This document shows, piece by piece, positions 43,142 to 52,124 of a stretch of DNA of 64,000 bases. The DNA lies in assembly GCF_014218295.1 (NCBI RefSeq), contig NZ_AP023287.1:4960001-5024000 (forward strand). Reading direction: 5' to 3'. Both the position numbers and the translations under genes were made by a program. Every line of letters begins with the position of its first letter. The first letter of the stretch is position 1. The notes beneath the pieces are model-generated. The model saw only the letters and a list, made by a program, of their open reading frames with translations, was not told where the DNA came from and did not search any database. Source of the DNA: Mycolicibacterium litorale. Lineage in GTDB: Bacteria; Actinomycetota; Actinomycetes; Mycobacteriales; Mycobacteriaceae.

Positions 43142-44479
43142 CTAGCCGTCGATCCAGTTGCCGTGGAATCCGTACGGCACCCGTTGCGGCAGAGCGATTT
43201 TCGCTACGGGAGGCGCGGTGAAGTCGGCGGCGTCGAGAATCACCAGATCGCTGCCGTCGCGCTGCGCGTCGTAGACGTAGGCCAGGTACCAGCCGTTGAG
43301 TTCGTCGGCGGGACCCGAGGCCGACGGCACGAACACCGCCTCGCCGGGTCCGCCAGGCGCGTCCGCGGTGCCGAAGGAGTGCTCGACCGCGGCGCCGGTG
43401 GTGAGGTCGTAACGCACCAACCGGTGATCGCCGACCGACACCGCGTAGCGGGCAGCCAGACCGGCCAGGCGATCGTCGATACGCGGGAACTCCACCGCCC
43501 GGTCGTCGAGCGGGCCCTCGCGCACCGTGCCGGTCACCAGATCGACCGTCCAGCGCCACAGCACGCCGTCGACGTCGAATCCGCCGTTGTCCCGCCAGAG
43601 CTCGGGATAGCGCACCGCCTGCAGCACCAGCGTGTCGCCGTCCTCGTAGGCGTTGACGACGTGGAAGACGTAACACGGGTCGATGTCGAACCAGCGCACC
43701 TCCGCGAACGGATCGTCGCGGCGCAGCACGCCGAGACGGGCGCCGTACTGGTCATCCCAGCGGTAGGGCATGTCGCGGTCACCGCTGAGCGCGATGTCCA
43801 TGTTGAACACGATGGGCAGGTCCATGAACACGACGTGGCCGCTGGTCATCGCGAAGTCGTGCATCATCGTCAGCGCCTTGACGTCGATCGGCCGGTTGAC
43901 CGTCAACGCGCCGTCGGCGTCGGCCCGGTGGTAGGTCACGTACGGCTCGAACAGGTTGCCGTATCCGAAGAAGTGCAGCTCGCCCGTGGTGGGGCAGATC
44001 TTGGGGTGAGCCGTCATCGAGTCGACCAGCTTGCCATCGAAGTCGTAGGCGCCGATGGTCTGCAGGTCGGTGGAGATCTCATAGGGCAGCGAGGATTCCA
44101 CGAGCGCCAGGGTCTTGCCGGCATGGTTGACGACGTGGGTGTTGGCGACGCTCGAGTGCAGGTTGCGGCTGCCGTCGGCGTTGTACACGGGGAAGTGCTC
44201 GTCGAAGCTCTCCGTGCGCACCCAGCGGTTGCGGTACCAGGCGGCGCGGCCGTCCTCGATGCGCACGCCGTGGATCATCCCGTCCCCGGTGAACCAGTGC
44301 GCGGACGGCTGCCGCGGATTGGGACCGTTGCGCAGATACCAGCCGTTCAGATCAGGCGGGATCTGCCCTTCGACGGGTAGGTCGAAGGCGGTGAGTTCGT
44401 CGGCGACCGGCGCGTAGTTGCCGCGCTGGAAGAACTCGCCGGTGCCGAACAGGGCCGAGGTGTCAGTGGTGTCGGTCAT
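43142..44479 (-). CDS. Carotenoid oxygenase (CCD/RPE65 family)
   Basis: This 445-residue seven-bladed beta-propeller dioxygenase has iron-binding His residues expected in TAHPKICP, MMHDFAMT, FHVVNAYE and the C-terminal YGFHGNWIDG, all present. WYLRNGPNPRQPSAHWFTGDGMIHGVRI is the family N terminus. It cleaves a carotenoid, apocarotenoid or stilbene-like double bond using O2; the substrate is unknown. The gene converges with the RDD gene and is divergent from the GntR gene, whose operator-like palindrome lies in its upstream region. Confidence 0.93.
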   Translation of the reverse strand: MTDTTDTSALFGTGEFFQRGNYAPVADELTAFDLPVEGQIPPDLNGWYLRNGPNPRQPSAHWFTGDGMIHGVRIEDGRAAWYRNRWVRTESFDEHFPVYNADGSRNLHSSVANTHVVNHAGKTLALVESSLPYEISTDLQTIGAYDFDGKLVDSMTAHPKICPTTGELHFFGYGNLFEPYVTYHRADADGALTVNRPIDVKALTMMHDFAMTSGHVVFMDLPIVFNMDIALSGDRDMPYRWDDQYGARLGVLRRDDPFAEVRWFDIDPCYVFHVVNAYEDGDTLVLQAVRYPELWRDNGGFDVDGVLWRWTVDLVTGTVREGPLDDRAVEFPRIDDRLAGLAARYAVSVGDHRLVRYDLTTGAAVEHSFGTADAPGGPGEAVFVPSASGPADELNGWYLAYVYDAQRDGSDLVILDAADFTAPPVAKIALPQRVPYGFHGNWIDG

Positions 44480-44526
44480 CGCCGTCTCCTGTCGTGCGGT
44501 ACCTCACCAGAGTGACGCTCCACATA

Positions 44527-44536
44527 TGACATGTCA
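44527..44536. promoter_or_regulatory. Perfect palindrome TGACATGTCA upstream of the GntR gene
   Basis: A 10-bp perfect palindrome lies in the 128-base gap between the carotenoid oxygenase and GntR genes, which both start here. It is a candidate operator for either gene. Confidence 0.4.
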
Positions 44537-44607
44537 ATAGTGAAATGTTGCGATTCATAACCCCGCACAGCCAGCGCACGAGGCGGGACCGGAGGAAGAT
44601 CGGCAGA

Positions 44608-45324
44608 ATGCCGGCCCGCCGCCACTCCGCCCTGCTGTTCACGCAGGCCCTGAGCCGCACCGGCACCTCGCAGCAGACCGTCGTCGACGACCTGCGCCGG
44701 GTCATCCTCGACGGCGCCGTCCCGCCGGGGACACCGATCCCGGTGAGCGAGGTCGCCGAGGCGTTCGGGGTCAGCACCATCCCCATCCGCGAGAGCCTCA
44801 AGACCCTGACCGGCGAAGGGCTCGTCACCCACCAGCGCAACGTGGGCTACACCGTCGCCCAGCTGACTGCGGGCGAGCTGGCCGAGATGTACCTGGTGCG
44901 CGAGACGCTCGAATCGGCCGCACTCGCCGCGGCGGTCGAGCGGGCGACCGCCGCCGACCACGCCCACCTCGACGAGGTGAACCGACTGCTCGAACAGGCG
45001 GTCCGCGACGACGATCCGCAGACCTACCACCGGCAGAGCCGGCACTTCCACCTGGGACTGGCCCGCCCCGCCCGCATGCAGCGCCTGCTGCACATGCTCG
45101 AATCCGCTTGGAACGTCACCGAACCCGTGCAGTTGATGGTGCACGTCACCCGTTCGGACCGGGCCCTGCTGCACGACGACCACCGGCGCATGCTCGAGGC
45201 GTTCCGCGCCGGTGACGTCGAGACGCTGCTCGCCACCACCGCCGAACACAACAAACGCCTCAACCACGTCGTCACGTCGCTGCCCACCGGCAACGGCCTC
45301 GTCGTCGACGACGCCGGTTCGTGA
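44608..45324 (+). CDS. GntR-family regulator (FadR/FCD subgroup)
   Basis: The protein is about 238 residues from ATG 44608. The winged-helix domain reads SQQTVVDDLRRVILDGAVPPGTPIPVSEVAEAFGVSTIPIRESLKTLTGEGLVTHQRNVGYTVAQLT. The C-terminal FCD domain contains His residues (AADHAHLDE, YHRQSRHFHLGLA, HDDHRRMLEAF) that usually bind a metal or acid ligand. ATG 44608 is chosen over 44545 because of an AGGAAG site upstream. A 20-bp palindrome lies between its stop and the NCS1 transporter gene, so it probably controls that transporter in response to a nucleobase-derived compound. Confidence 0.87.
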   Translation: MPARRHSALLFTQALSRTGTSQQTVVDDLRRVILDGAVPPGTPIPVSEVAEAFGVSTIPIRESLKTLTGEGLVTHQRNVGYTVAQLTAGELAEMYLVRETLESAALAAAVERATAADHAHLDEVNRLLEQAVRDDDPQTYHRQSRHFHLGLARPARMQRLLHMLESAWNVTEPVQLMVHVTRSDRALLHDDHRRMLEAFRAGDVETLLATTAEHNKRLNHVVTSLPTGNGLVVDDAGS

Positions 45325-45328
45325 AGCG

Positions 45329-45348
45329 GCGCAGAATATATTCTGCGC
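45329..45348. promoter_or_regulatory. Perfect 20-bp palindrome between gntR and the NCS1 transporter gene
   Basis: A complete dyad of GCGCAGAATA and its reverse complement lies 5 bases after the gntR stop and 78 before the transporter start. The AT-rich centre (AGAATATATTCT) is unusual in this GC-rich DNA and suits an operator more than a terminator. Confidence 0.6.
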
Positions 45349-45425
45349 GCAACGGTGGTGAAATATCCCCCGGCTAACTTCCCTGCATCGAGTATTCCCA
45401 CGACTCCGTCAGACAGGGAACGACC

Positions 45426-46985
45426 ATGACAGACACCAGGGATCTGCCGCCGGGCGCCAGGGTCGGCGCATATGACGCGATCGAAGCCGCGGGCCACCCC
45501 GTCGGCTCGGGACTGATCAAACCCGGATACGACCCGCGCCTGACCAACGAGGACCTCGCACCGCTGCGCGACCAGCACTGGTCGTCCTACAACATCTTCG
45601 CGTTCTGGATGTCGGACGTGCACAGCGTCGGCGGCTACGTCACCGCGGGCAGCCTCTTCGCGCTCGGCCTGGCCAGCTGGCAGGTGTTGATCGCGTTGCT
45701 GATCGGCATCGTGATCGTCAACGTGTTCTGCAACCTCGTCGCCAAACCGAGCCAGATGACCGGCGTGCCCTATCCGGTGATCTGCCGCAGCGTGTTCGGG
45801 GTGCTGGGCGCCAACATCCCGGCCATCATCCGCGGCCTGATCGCGGTGGCCTGGTACGGCATCCAGACCTACCTCGCGTCAGCGGCGCTCGACGTGGTGC
45901 TGCTCAAGCTCTTTCCGGGGCTCGCCCCGTTCGCGGACGTCGACCAGTACGGCTTCCTCGGATTGCCCCTGCTGGGCTGGGGCAGCTTCATCGTGCTGTG
46001 GATCCTGCAGGCGTGCGTGTTCTGGCGCGGAATGGAGTCGATCCGCAAGTTCATCGACTTCTGCGGTCCCGCGGTCTATGTCGTGATGTTCATCCTGTGC
46101 GGATACCTGATCTACAAGGCAGGCTGGGGCGCAATCGATCTGACGCTGGGCGATGTGAAATACACCGGCCTCGACTCGATCCCGGTGATGCTCGGCGCGA
46201 TCGCGCTGGTGGTGTCCTACTTCTCCGGTCCGATGCTCAACTTCGGCGATTTCTCTCGCTACGGCAAGTCGTTCGCGGCGGTCAAACGCGGTAACTTCCT
46301 CGGCCTGCCGGTGAACTTCCTGGTGTTCTCGATCCTCGTCGTCGTCACCGCGTCGCTGACCGTTCCGGTGTTCGGTGAGCTGATCACCGATCCGGTCGCG
46401 ACCGTCGCACGAATCGACAGCACGTTCGCGATCGTGCTGGGCGCGTTGACGTTCACGATCGCGACGATCGGCATCAACATCGTCGCAAACTTCATCTCGC
46501 CCGCCTTCGACTTCTCCAACGTCAGCCCCCAGCGCATCAGCTGGCGCGCCGGAGGCATGATCGCAGCGGTCGGCTCGGTGCTCATCACGCCGTGGAACCT
46601 GTACAACAATCCCGAGGTCATCCACTACACGCTCGAGACGCTCGGCGCATTCATCGGCCCCCTGTTCGGGGTGTTGATCGCCGACTACTACCTGGTGCAC
46701 AAGCAGAAGGTGGCCGTCGACGACATGTTCACCATGTCGGAATCCGGAAACTACTGGTACAGCAAGGGTTACAACCCCGTCGCGGTGATCGCCACGGCAG
46801 TGGGCGCGGTGCTCGCGATGATCCCGGTCCTGCTGGGCGGGTCGGTCGCCGGCATGCACACCGCGGCCCAGTACAGCTGGTTCATCGGCTGCGGCGTCGG
46901 ATTCGCGCTGTACTACGTCCTCGCGACCCGGGGGAAGTGGAAGGTCGGCCCGCTGCGGGAGTCCGTCGCGGAGGCGACCGTCTAG
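45426..46985 (+). CDS. NCS1-family nucleobase:cation symporter
   Basis: This 519-residue protein has about twelve membrane helices. The N-terminal region (TNEDLAPLRDQHWSSYNIFAFWMSDVHSVGGYVTAGSLFALGL) and helix 3 (YPVICRSVFGVLGANIPAIIRGLIAVAWYGIQTYLAS) are NCS1 hallmarks, with Trp and Gln residues that line the substrate site of Mhp1-type transporters. Likely substrates are purines, pyrimidines, hydantoins or allantoin. It is preceded by a GntR gene and a palindrome, suggesting induction by its substrate. No catabolic enzyme gene lies next to it. Confidence 0.93.
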   Translation: MTDTRDLPPGARVGAYDAIEAAGHPVGSGLIKPGYDPRLTNEDLAPLRDQHWSSYNIFAFWMSDVHSVGGYVTAGSLFALGLASWQVLIALLIGIVIVNVFCNLVAKPSQMTGVPYPVICRSVFGVLGANIPAIIRGLIAVAWYGIQTYLASAALDVVLLKLFPGLAPFADVDQYGFLGLPLLGWGSFIVLWILQACVFWRGMESIRKFIDFCGPAVYVVMFILCGYLIYKAGWGAIDLTLGDVKYTGLDSIPVMLGAIALVVSYFSGPMLNFGDFSRYGKSFAAVKRGNFLGLPVNFLVFSILVVVTASLTVPVFGELITDPVATVARIDSTFAIVLGALTFTIATIGINIVANFISPAFDFSNVSPQRISWRAGGMIAAVGSVLITPWNLYNNPEVIHYTLETLGAFIGPLFGVLIADYYLVHKQKVAVDDMFTMSESGNYWYSKGYNPVAVIATAVGAVLAMIPVLLGGSVAGMHTAAQYSWFIGCGVGFALYYVLATRGKWKVGPLRESVAEATV

Positions 46986-47000
46986 CGACGTCCTCGCGTC

Positions 47001-47026
47001 GCGACATTCCAGGACTGACATGTCGC
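47001..47026. promoter_or_regulatory. Inverted repeat in the first PadR promoter
   Basis: GCGACAT (47001-47007) and ATGTCGC (47020-47026) form perfect 7-bp arms around 12 bases, ending 3 bases before the -10 at 47029. The position suits autoregulation by the PadR protein encoded just downstream. Confidence 0.5.
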
Positions 47027-47028
47027 AC

Positions 47029-47034
47029 TAGGCT
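47029..47034 (+). promoter_or_regulatory. -10 element (TAGGCT) of the first PadR gene
   Basis: It ends 7 bases before GTG 47041, indicating a leaderless mRNA. Confidence 0.6.
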
Positions 47035-47040
47035 GAGTGG

Positions 47041-47565
47041 GTGAGTCTGCGTATCGCGGCGCTCGGCCTGCTCGCCCAACACCCGGGCAGCGGTTACGAC
47101 CTGCTCAAGAGGTTCGAGAAATCGATGGCCAACGTCTGGCCCGCCACGCAGAGCCAGCTGTACGGCGAGCTGAACAAACTCGCCGCCGCCGGCCTCATCG
47201 AGGTCACCGAGCTCGGGCCGCGCAACCGCAAGGAGTACCGGGTCACCGACGCCGGCCGCGCCGAGCTGATCCGATGGGTCACCAATCCGCAGGACGATCC
47301 GCCCACCCGCAGCGCCGAACTGCTGCGGGTCTTCCTGCTCGGCGAGCTGCCGGCCGAGGAGGCACGCAAACACCTCACGGCGGTGGCCGAACACGCGCAG
47401 GCCGAGCTCGAGCGCCTCGAGGCGCTGCGCGATTCCCGGCACTGGAACGACGATGAACCCGCCTCCTTCTACGGCCGGGCTGCTCTGGAATACGGACTGC
47501 GTCTGTGCGCGATGGAGGCCGAGTGGGCCCGCCAAGTCGCGGACAGGATCGCCGAACGAGGCTGA
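47041..47565 (+). CDS. PadR-family regulator (with C-terminal Vir domain)
   Basis: This 174-residue protein has winged-helix residues about 3-80 (RIAALGLLAQHPGSGYDLLKRFEKSMANVWPATQSQLYGELNKLAAAGLIEVTELGPRNRKEYRVTDAGRAEL), which match PadR, including the SGYDL and ATQSQLYGEL motifs. The C-terminal half (about 88-174) is the helical dimerisation domain. GTG 47041 has a leaderless promoter with an inverted repeat just upstream. Ligand and target genes are unknown. The NCS1 gene ends 55 bases upstream on the same strand. Confidence 0.9.
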   Translation: MSLRIAALGLLAQHPGSGYDLLKRFEKSMANVWPATQSQLYGELNKLAAAGLIEVTELGPRNRKEYRVTDAGRAELIRWVTNPQDDPPTRSAELLRVFLLGELPAEEARKHLTAVAEHAQAELERLEALRDSRHWNDDEPASFYGRAALEYGLRLCAMEAEWARQVADRIAERG

Positions 47566-47588
47566 CACCGTTGCATCGCGATAGTTTC

Positions 47589-47598
47589 CGATATATCG
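47589..47598. promoter_or_regulatory. Palindrome CGATATATCG upstream of the GF-rich PadR gene
   Basis: A perfect 10-bp AT-centred palindrome lies 55 bases before the ATG at 47653, with flanking partial copies (CGCGATA and CGTATCG). It is a candidate site for the regulator encoded downstream. Confidence 0.45.
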
Positions 47599-47652
47599 TC
47601 AACGTATCGGGAGCGCGGCCCGTGCTTCCCTGACGACGAAGGACCCACGACC

Positions 47653-48375
47653 ATGAGCACCCCTTTCACCCCACCCGGCGGATTCGGCTTCGGTTTCGGC
47701 CCGATGGATCGGCGCGCACTGCACGAGCAGCGCCGCCAGGCCCGCCGCGACGTCCGCGAACACCGGCGCGAGCAGCGCCGCACCGACTGCGTCGCCGACC
47801 ATTCCGCCGGTTTCGGCCCCGGTTTCGGCCGGGCACCGGGTCACGGACCCGGCTTCGAGTTCGGGTTCGATCCGCGCGGCGGATTCGGCTTCGGTTTCGG
47901 ACCGGGTCCTCGCGGCAGGCGCGGCGGTGGCCGCGGTCGCGGCCGGCGCGGCGACGTGCGCGCCGCCATCCTCACCCTGCTGGCCGAACGGCCCATGCAC
48001 GGCTACGAGATGATCCAGGAGATCGCCGAACGCAGCGACGGCCTGTGGAAACCCAGCCCCGGCTCGGTCTATCCGACGCTGCAGCTACTCGTCGACGAAG
48101 GACTCATCGCCGGCACCGAGACCGAGGGCAGCAAGAAGCTGTTCGACCTCACCGACGACGGCCGCTCGGCCGCCGAGAAGGTCGAGACCCCGCCGTGGGA
48201 GCAGATCGCCGACGACGCCGGCCCCGCCCATGCCAACCTGCGCAGCGCGGTCGGCCAGTTGATGGGCGCCGTCGCGCAGTCGGCGTACGCCGCCAACGAC
48301 GAACAGCAGGCGCGCATCCTCGAGATCGTCAACAACGCCCGCCGCGAGATCTACGGCGTCCTCGGCGAGGAGTAG
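47653..48375 (+). CDS. PadR-family regulator with a Gly/Phe-rich N-terminal extension
   Basis: The protein has 240 residues. Residues 1-95 are low complexity: repeats of GFGFGFGP and GPGFEFGF, interrupted by an Arg/Glu-rich helix (DRRALHEQRRQARRDVREHRREQRRTD) and ending in an RGRRGGGRGRGRRGD stretch. The PadR winged helix follows (about 100-180: VRAAILTLLAERPMHGYEMIQEIAERSDGLWKPSPGSVYPTLQLLVDEGLIAGTETEGSKKLFDLTDDGR), then a short helical C terminus. The extension resembles phase-separating or nucleic-acid-binding disordered tails. Targets are unknown. It ends in a long shared hairpin with glpK. Confidence 0.9.
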   Translation: MSTPFTPPGGFGFGFGPMDRRALHEQRRQARRDVREHRREQRRTDCVADHSAGFGPGFGRAPGHGPGFEFGFDPRGGFGFGFGPGPRGRRGGGRGRGRRGDVRAAILTLLAERPMHGYEMIQEIAERSDGLWKPSPGSVYPTLQLLVDEGLIAGTETEGSKKLFDLTDDGRSAAEKVETPPWEQIADDAGPAHANLRSAVGQLMGAVAQSAYAANDEQQARILEIVNNARREIYGVLGEE

Positions 48376-48376
48376 C

Positions 48377-48425
48377 GATTTCGGTGTCGTCGGTTGCGTT
48401 GAGCGCAACGAACGACACCGAAATC
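48377..48425. terminator. Bidirectional terminator hairpin between PadR and glpK
   Basis: A perfect 14-bp stem (48377-48390 with 48412-48425) has an inner 6-bp stem GTTGCG/CGCAAC. One arm begins 1 base after the PadR stop. The other runs into the glpK stop codon (48424-48426). The ATTTCGGTGTCGTCG-type stem is the longest in the window. Confidence 0.75.
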
Positions 48426-49944
48426 ACTCGACGTCGACCCAGTCGAGGGTGCGCTGGACGGCCTTCTGCCATCCGGCGTACCCCTCGGCGCGCTGTTCGT
48501 CGGTCCATGCCGGTGTCCAGCGCTTGTCCTCCTGCCAGTTGCGGCGCAGATCGTCGGCGCCGTCCCAGAAGCCGACCGCCAGTCCGGCCGCGTAACCCGC
48601 TCCCAGCGCGGTGGTTTCGGCCACCACCGGCCGGACCACGTCGACGCCCAGCACGTCGGCCTGGATCTGCATGCACAGACCGTTGGCGGTGATGCCGCCG
48701 TCGACCTTGAGCACCTCCAGATGCACTCCGGAGTCGGCCTCCATGGCGTCGACGACGTCGCGGCTCTGGTAGCAGATCGCCTCGAGGGTGGCGCGGGCGA
48801 CGTGGGCGTTGGTGTTGTACCGCGACAGCCCGACGATCGCGCCGCGGGCATCGGAACGCCAGTACGGGGCGAACAGTCCGGAGAAGGCGGGCACGAAGTA
48901 CACACCGCCGTTGTCGTCGACCTGCCGCGCCAGCGCTTCGCTCTGTGAGGCGCCGCTGATGATGCCGAGCTGATCGCGCAGCCACTGCACCGCCGAGCCG
49001 GTGACGGCGATCGAACCCTCCAGCGCGTACACGGGTTTCGCGTCCCCGAACTGGTAGCACACGGTCGTCAGCAGCCCGTTCTCCGAGCGGACGATCTTCT
49101 CGCCGGTGTTGAGCAGAAGGAAATTGCCTGTGCCGTAGGTGTTCTTGGCCTCCCCCGCCGACAGGCACACCTGGCCGACCATCGCGGCCTGCTGGTCGCC
49201 GAGGATGCCGGTGATCGGCACCTCACCGCGGAGCGGTCCGTCGTCGCGGGTGACGCCGTGGCAGTCCGGACACGACGACGGTTTGATCTCCGGCAGCATC
49301 TGACGCGGTATCCCGAAGAACGACAGCAACTCGTCGTCCCAGTCCAGCGTCTCCAGATCCATCAGCATGGTGCGGCTGGCGTTGGTCACGTCGGTGACGT
49401 GCACCCCGCCGCGCGGCCCGCCGGTCAGGTTCCACACCACCCAGCTGTCGGCGGTGCCGAAGATCGCGTCGCCCTTCTCGGCGGCCTCGCGTACCCCGTC
49501 GACGTTGTCGAGGATCCACTGCACCTTGCCCGCGGAGAAGTAGGTGGCGGGCGGCAGCCCGGCCTTGCGGCGGATCACGTCGCCGCGGCCGTCGCGGTCC
49601 AGTGCGGTGGCGATGCGGTCGGTGCGGGTGTCCTGCCAGACGATCGCGTTGTAGTAGGGCCTGCCGGTGCGGCGGTTCCACACCAGTGCGGTCTCCCGCT
49701 GGTTGGTGATGCCGACCGCGCACAGGTCCGTCGCCGACAGGTTGGTGCGGTTGAGCGCCGACATCATCACCGACGCGGTGCGCTCCCAGATCTCCACCGG
49801 GTTGTGCTCCACCCAGCCGGCGCGCGGCATGATCTGCTCGTGTTCGAGCTGGTGGCGGCCGACCTCGGCGCCGTCGTGGTCGAAGATCATGCACCGCGTG
49901 CTGGTGGTGCCCTGGTCGATGGCTGCTACAAAGTCCGCCGGCAT
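48424..49944 (-). CDS. glpK: Glycerol kinase
   Basis: This 506-residue FGGY kinase phosphorylates glycerol to glycerol 3-phosphate. The N-terminal ATPase motif is [61 protein letters not shown] and [12 protein letters not shown] are glycerol kinase-specific. The C-terminal FGGY signature region ([46 protein letters not shown]) is complete. It corresponds to Rv3696c. ATG 49944 is only 6 bases from the divergent methyltransferase ATG, so its promoter must lie inside that gene. No TANNNT element is found at leaderless distance. Confidence 0.96.
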   Translation of the reverse strand: MPADFVAAIDQGTTSTRCMIFDHDGAEVGRHQLEHEQIMPRAGWVEHNPVEIWERTASVMMSALNRTNLSATDLCAVGITNQRETALVWNRRTGRPYYNAIVWQDTRTDRIATALDRDGRGDVIRRKAGLPPATYFSAGKVQWILDNVDGVREAAEKGDAIFGTADSWVVWNLTGGPRGGVHVTDVTNASRTMLMDLETLDWDDELLSFFGIPRQMLPEIKPSSCPDCHGVTRDDGPLRGEVPITGILGDQQAAMVGQVCLSAGEAKNTYGTGNFLLLNTGEKIVRSENGLLTTVCYQFGDAKPVYALEGSIAVTGSAVQWLRDQLGIISGASQSEALARQVDDNGGVYFVPAFSGLFAPYWRSDARGAIVGLSRYNTNAHVARATLEAICYQSRDVVDAMEADSGVHLEVLKVDGGITANGLCMQIQADVLGVDVVRPVVAETTALGAGYAAGLAVGFWDGADDLRRNWQEDKRWTPAWTDEQRAEGYAGWQKAVQRTLDWVDVE

Positions 49945-49950
49945 TCGACC

Positions 49951-50733
49951 ATGATGGCCTACATGGGTTCGGAGATCGCCGACATCGACCGGATGCCCCG
50001 CGGCGGCCCGCGCGCGTCCTGTCTGGACCGGCTGCTGGAGACCGGCCGCCTGGAGTACCTCGACCGGGACTCCGACGGCGACGCCGCGATGGAGGCACGC
50101 AAACGCAGCGTCGTACGCGCCCTCGAACGCACCGGCGAGTTCTTCGGCCACCACGAGAAGTTCGCCGAGATCGCGCTGGCCGAGCTCGCCGACGTGCCCG
50201 ATCCGAAAGTGCTCGAACTGGGTGCCGGTCACGGCGAGCTGTCGCACAAACTGCTCGACGCGCACCCCACCGCGCAGGTCACCGTCACCGATATCGACGC
50301 GACGTCGGTGGCCGCGATGGCCGAATCGGAACTCGGCCGCCATCTCCGGGCCCGGGTGCAGGTCATGGACGCCACCGCCATCAACGCCCCCGACCGGGCG
50401 TTCGACCTCGCGGTGTTCGCGCTGTCGTTCCACCACCTCTCGCCCGCCCAGGCCGCCCGCGCGATCGCCGAGGGCACCCGCGTCGCCGACGTGCTGCTCA
50501 TCGTCGACCTGCCGCGCCCGCCCGCGCCGCTGCACGTGCTGCGGCTGCTGACGATGCTGCCGTTGGCGCCGTTCCTGCCGTTCGCGCACGACGGGGTCAT
50601 CAGCTCACTGCGGTCGTACAGCCCGGCGGCGCTGCGCGCCCTGGCCGCCCACGCCGACCCGGCCATCGAGGTGGAGTTGCGCGGCGGTCTGCTCAACGAG
50701 CAGATTCTGCTCGCCCGCAAACGCCGCGACTAA
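49951..50733 (+). CDS. Class I SAM-dependent methyltransferase, substrate unknown
   Basis: This 260-residue protein has motif [17 protein letters not shown], followed by [17 protein letters not shown] (post-I Asp) and [20 protein letters not shown] (motif II/III region). It resembles UbiE/COQ5-like small-molecule methyltransferases. The first 60 residues ([31 protein letters not shown]) are a helical cap. The start is uncertain, with in-frame ATGs at 49951, 49954 and 49963. It is divergent from glpK with almost no spacer. Not part of the M. tuberculosis order here. Confidence 0.82.
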   Translation: MMAYMGSEIADIDRMPRGGPRASCLDRLLETGRLEYLDRDSDGDAAMEARKRSVVRALERTGEFFGHHEKFAEIALAELADVPDPKVLELGAGHGELSHKLLDAHPTAQVTVTDIDATSVAAMAESELGRHLRARVQVMDATAINAPDRAFDLAVFALSFHHLSPAQAARAIAEGTRVADVLLIVDLPRPPAPLHVLRLLTMLPLAPFLPFAHDGVISSLRSYSPAALRALAAHADPAIEVELRGGLLNEQILLARKRRD

Positions 50734-50791
50734 GAATCACCGCGCGCACAACCCTTTCGCGTTCCCCGCGGTTCGGGGCTAATGACGCAAC

Positions 50792-52118
50792 GTGACCATC
50801 GCCGACCCGCCGATCAGCCCGGGAGCCGACGCCGCCGAACCCGACGAGCGCCGGGTGCGCACCGCGCTGCTGTCGAGTCTGGTCGGGACGACGATCGAGT
50901 GGTACGACTTCTTCCTCTACGCCACCGCCGCCAGCCTGGTGTTCAACCAGGCGTTCTTCCCCGATCAGAGTTCCTTCGTCGGGACCATGCTGTCCTTCGC
51001 GACGTTCGCCGTGGGATTCGTGGTGCGCCCGATCGGCGGGTTCGTGTTCGGCCACATCGGTGACCGCATCGGCCGCAAACGCACGCTCGCGCTGACGATG
51101 TTCCTGATGGGCGGCGCGACCGCGCTGATGGGTGTGCTGCCGACGGCCGCGCAGATCGGGGTTCTCGCCCCGATCCTGCTGTTGCTGCTGCGCATGGCAC
51201 AGGGGTTCGCACTCGGCGGCGAATGGGCGGGCGCGGTGCTGCTGGCGGTCGAGCACAGCCCCGCCGGCCGCCGAGGCTTCTCCGGCAGCGTGCCGCAGAT
51301 CGGTCTCGCGCTGGGCCTGGCCCTTGGCACCGGTGTGTTCGCGCTGCTGCAGGTCGCGCTGCCCGACGACGCGTTCCTGTCCTACGGGTGGCGGATCGCG
51401 TTCCTGGTCAGCGTCGTGCTGGTGATCTTCGGTGTGGTGGTGCGCCTCAAGGCTGCCGAGACGCCGGCGTTCGAGAAGGTCCGCGCCGACGACGAGCGGT
51501 CCGCGGTCCCGGTCAAGGAGATCTTCCGCCCGCCGGTGCTGAAGACGACCGTGCTCGGGATGCTGTCGCGCTGGGGTGAGGGCGCCGCCTTCAACACCTG
51601 GGGCGTGTTCGCGATCTCGTACGCGACGGCCACGCTGCACTTCGAGAAGGTGCCGGTGCTGATCGTGGTCACGGTGTCGGCGCTGCTGATGGCCGTGCTG
51701 TTGCCGGTGTCGGGGATGCTCGTCGACCGGTTCGGCCCCAAACGGGTCTACGGCAGCGGGATCGCCGCCTACGCCGCGGCCGTCTTCCCGGTGTTCGCCC
51801 TGTTCGACACCGGCAGCATGGTGTCCTACACGATCGGCATGGTGGTGGTGTTCGGCGTCGTCCACGCGTGGTTCTACGGCGCCCAGGGGACGCTGTACGC
51901 CTCGCTGTTCCCCACCCGGATCCGCTACACCGGGCTGTCGACGGTCTATCAGCTCTCCGGCGTCTACGCGTCGGGGCTGACCCCGCTGATCCTCACCGCG
52001 CTGATCGCCGCCGGCGGCGACACCCCCCTGGCTGGCGTGCGGCTACCTCGTCGCCACGGCGTTGATCAGCGTGATCGCCACGGTGCTGTTGCGTCCGCGC
52101 GCGCTCGCCGAACTCTGA
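50792..52118 (+). pseudogene. MHS-family MFS transporter with a frameshift near the 3' end
   Basis: Twelve-helix metabolite:H+ symporter. TTIEWYDFFLYATAASLVF, GDRIGRKRTLALTMFLMGGATALMG and RMAQGFALGGEWAGAVLLAVEHSP are MHS hallmarks. The frame continues normally to IAAGGDTP at a run of six C (52023-52028). There it shifts into Arg-rich nonsense that runs on into the catalase gene. Removing one C restores WLACGYLVATALISVIATVLLRPRALAEL and a stop at 52116-52118, 6 bases before the catalase stop. Either a one-base insertion (slippage or sequencing error) or a recent mutation. The loss would affect only the last helix. Substrate unknown. Confidence 0.85.
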
Positions 52119-52124
52119 CGCCGG

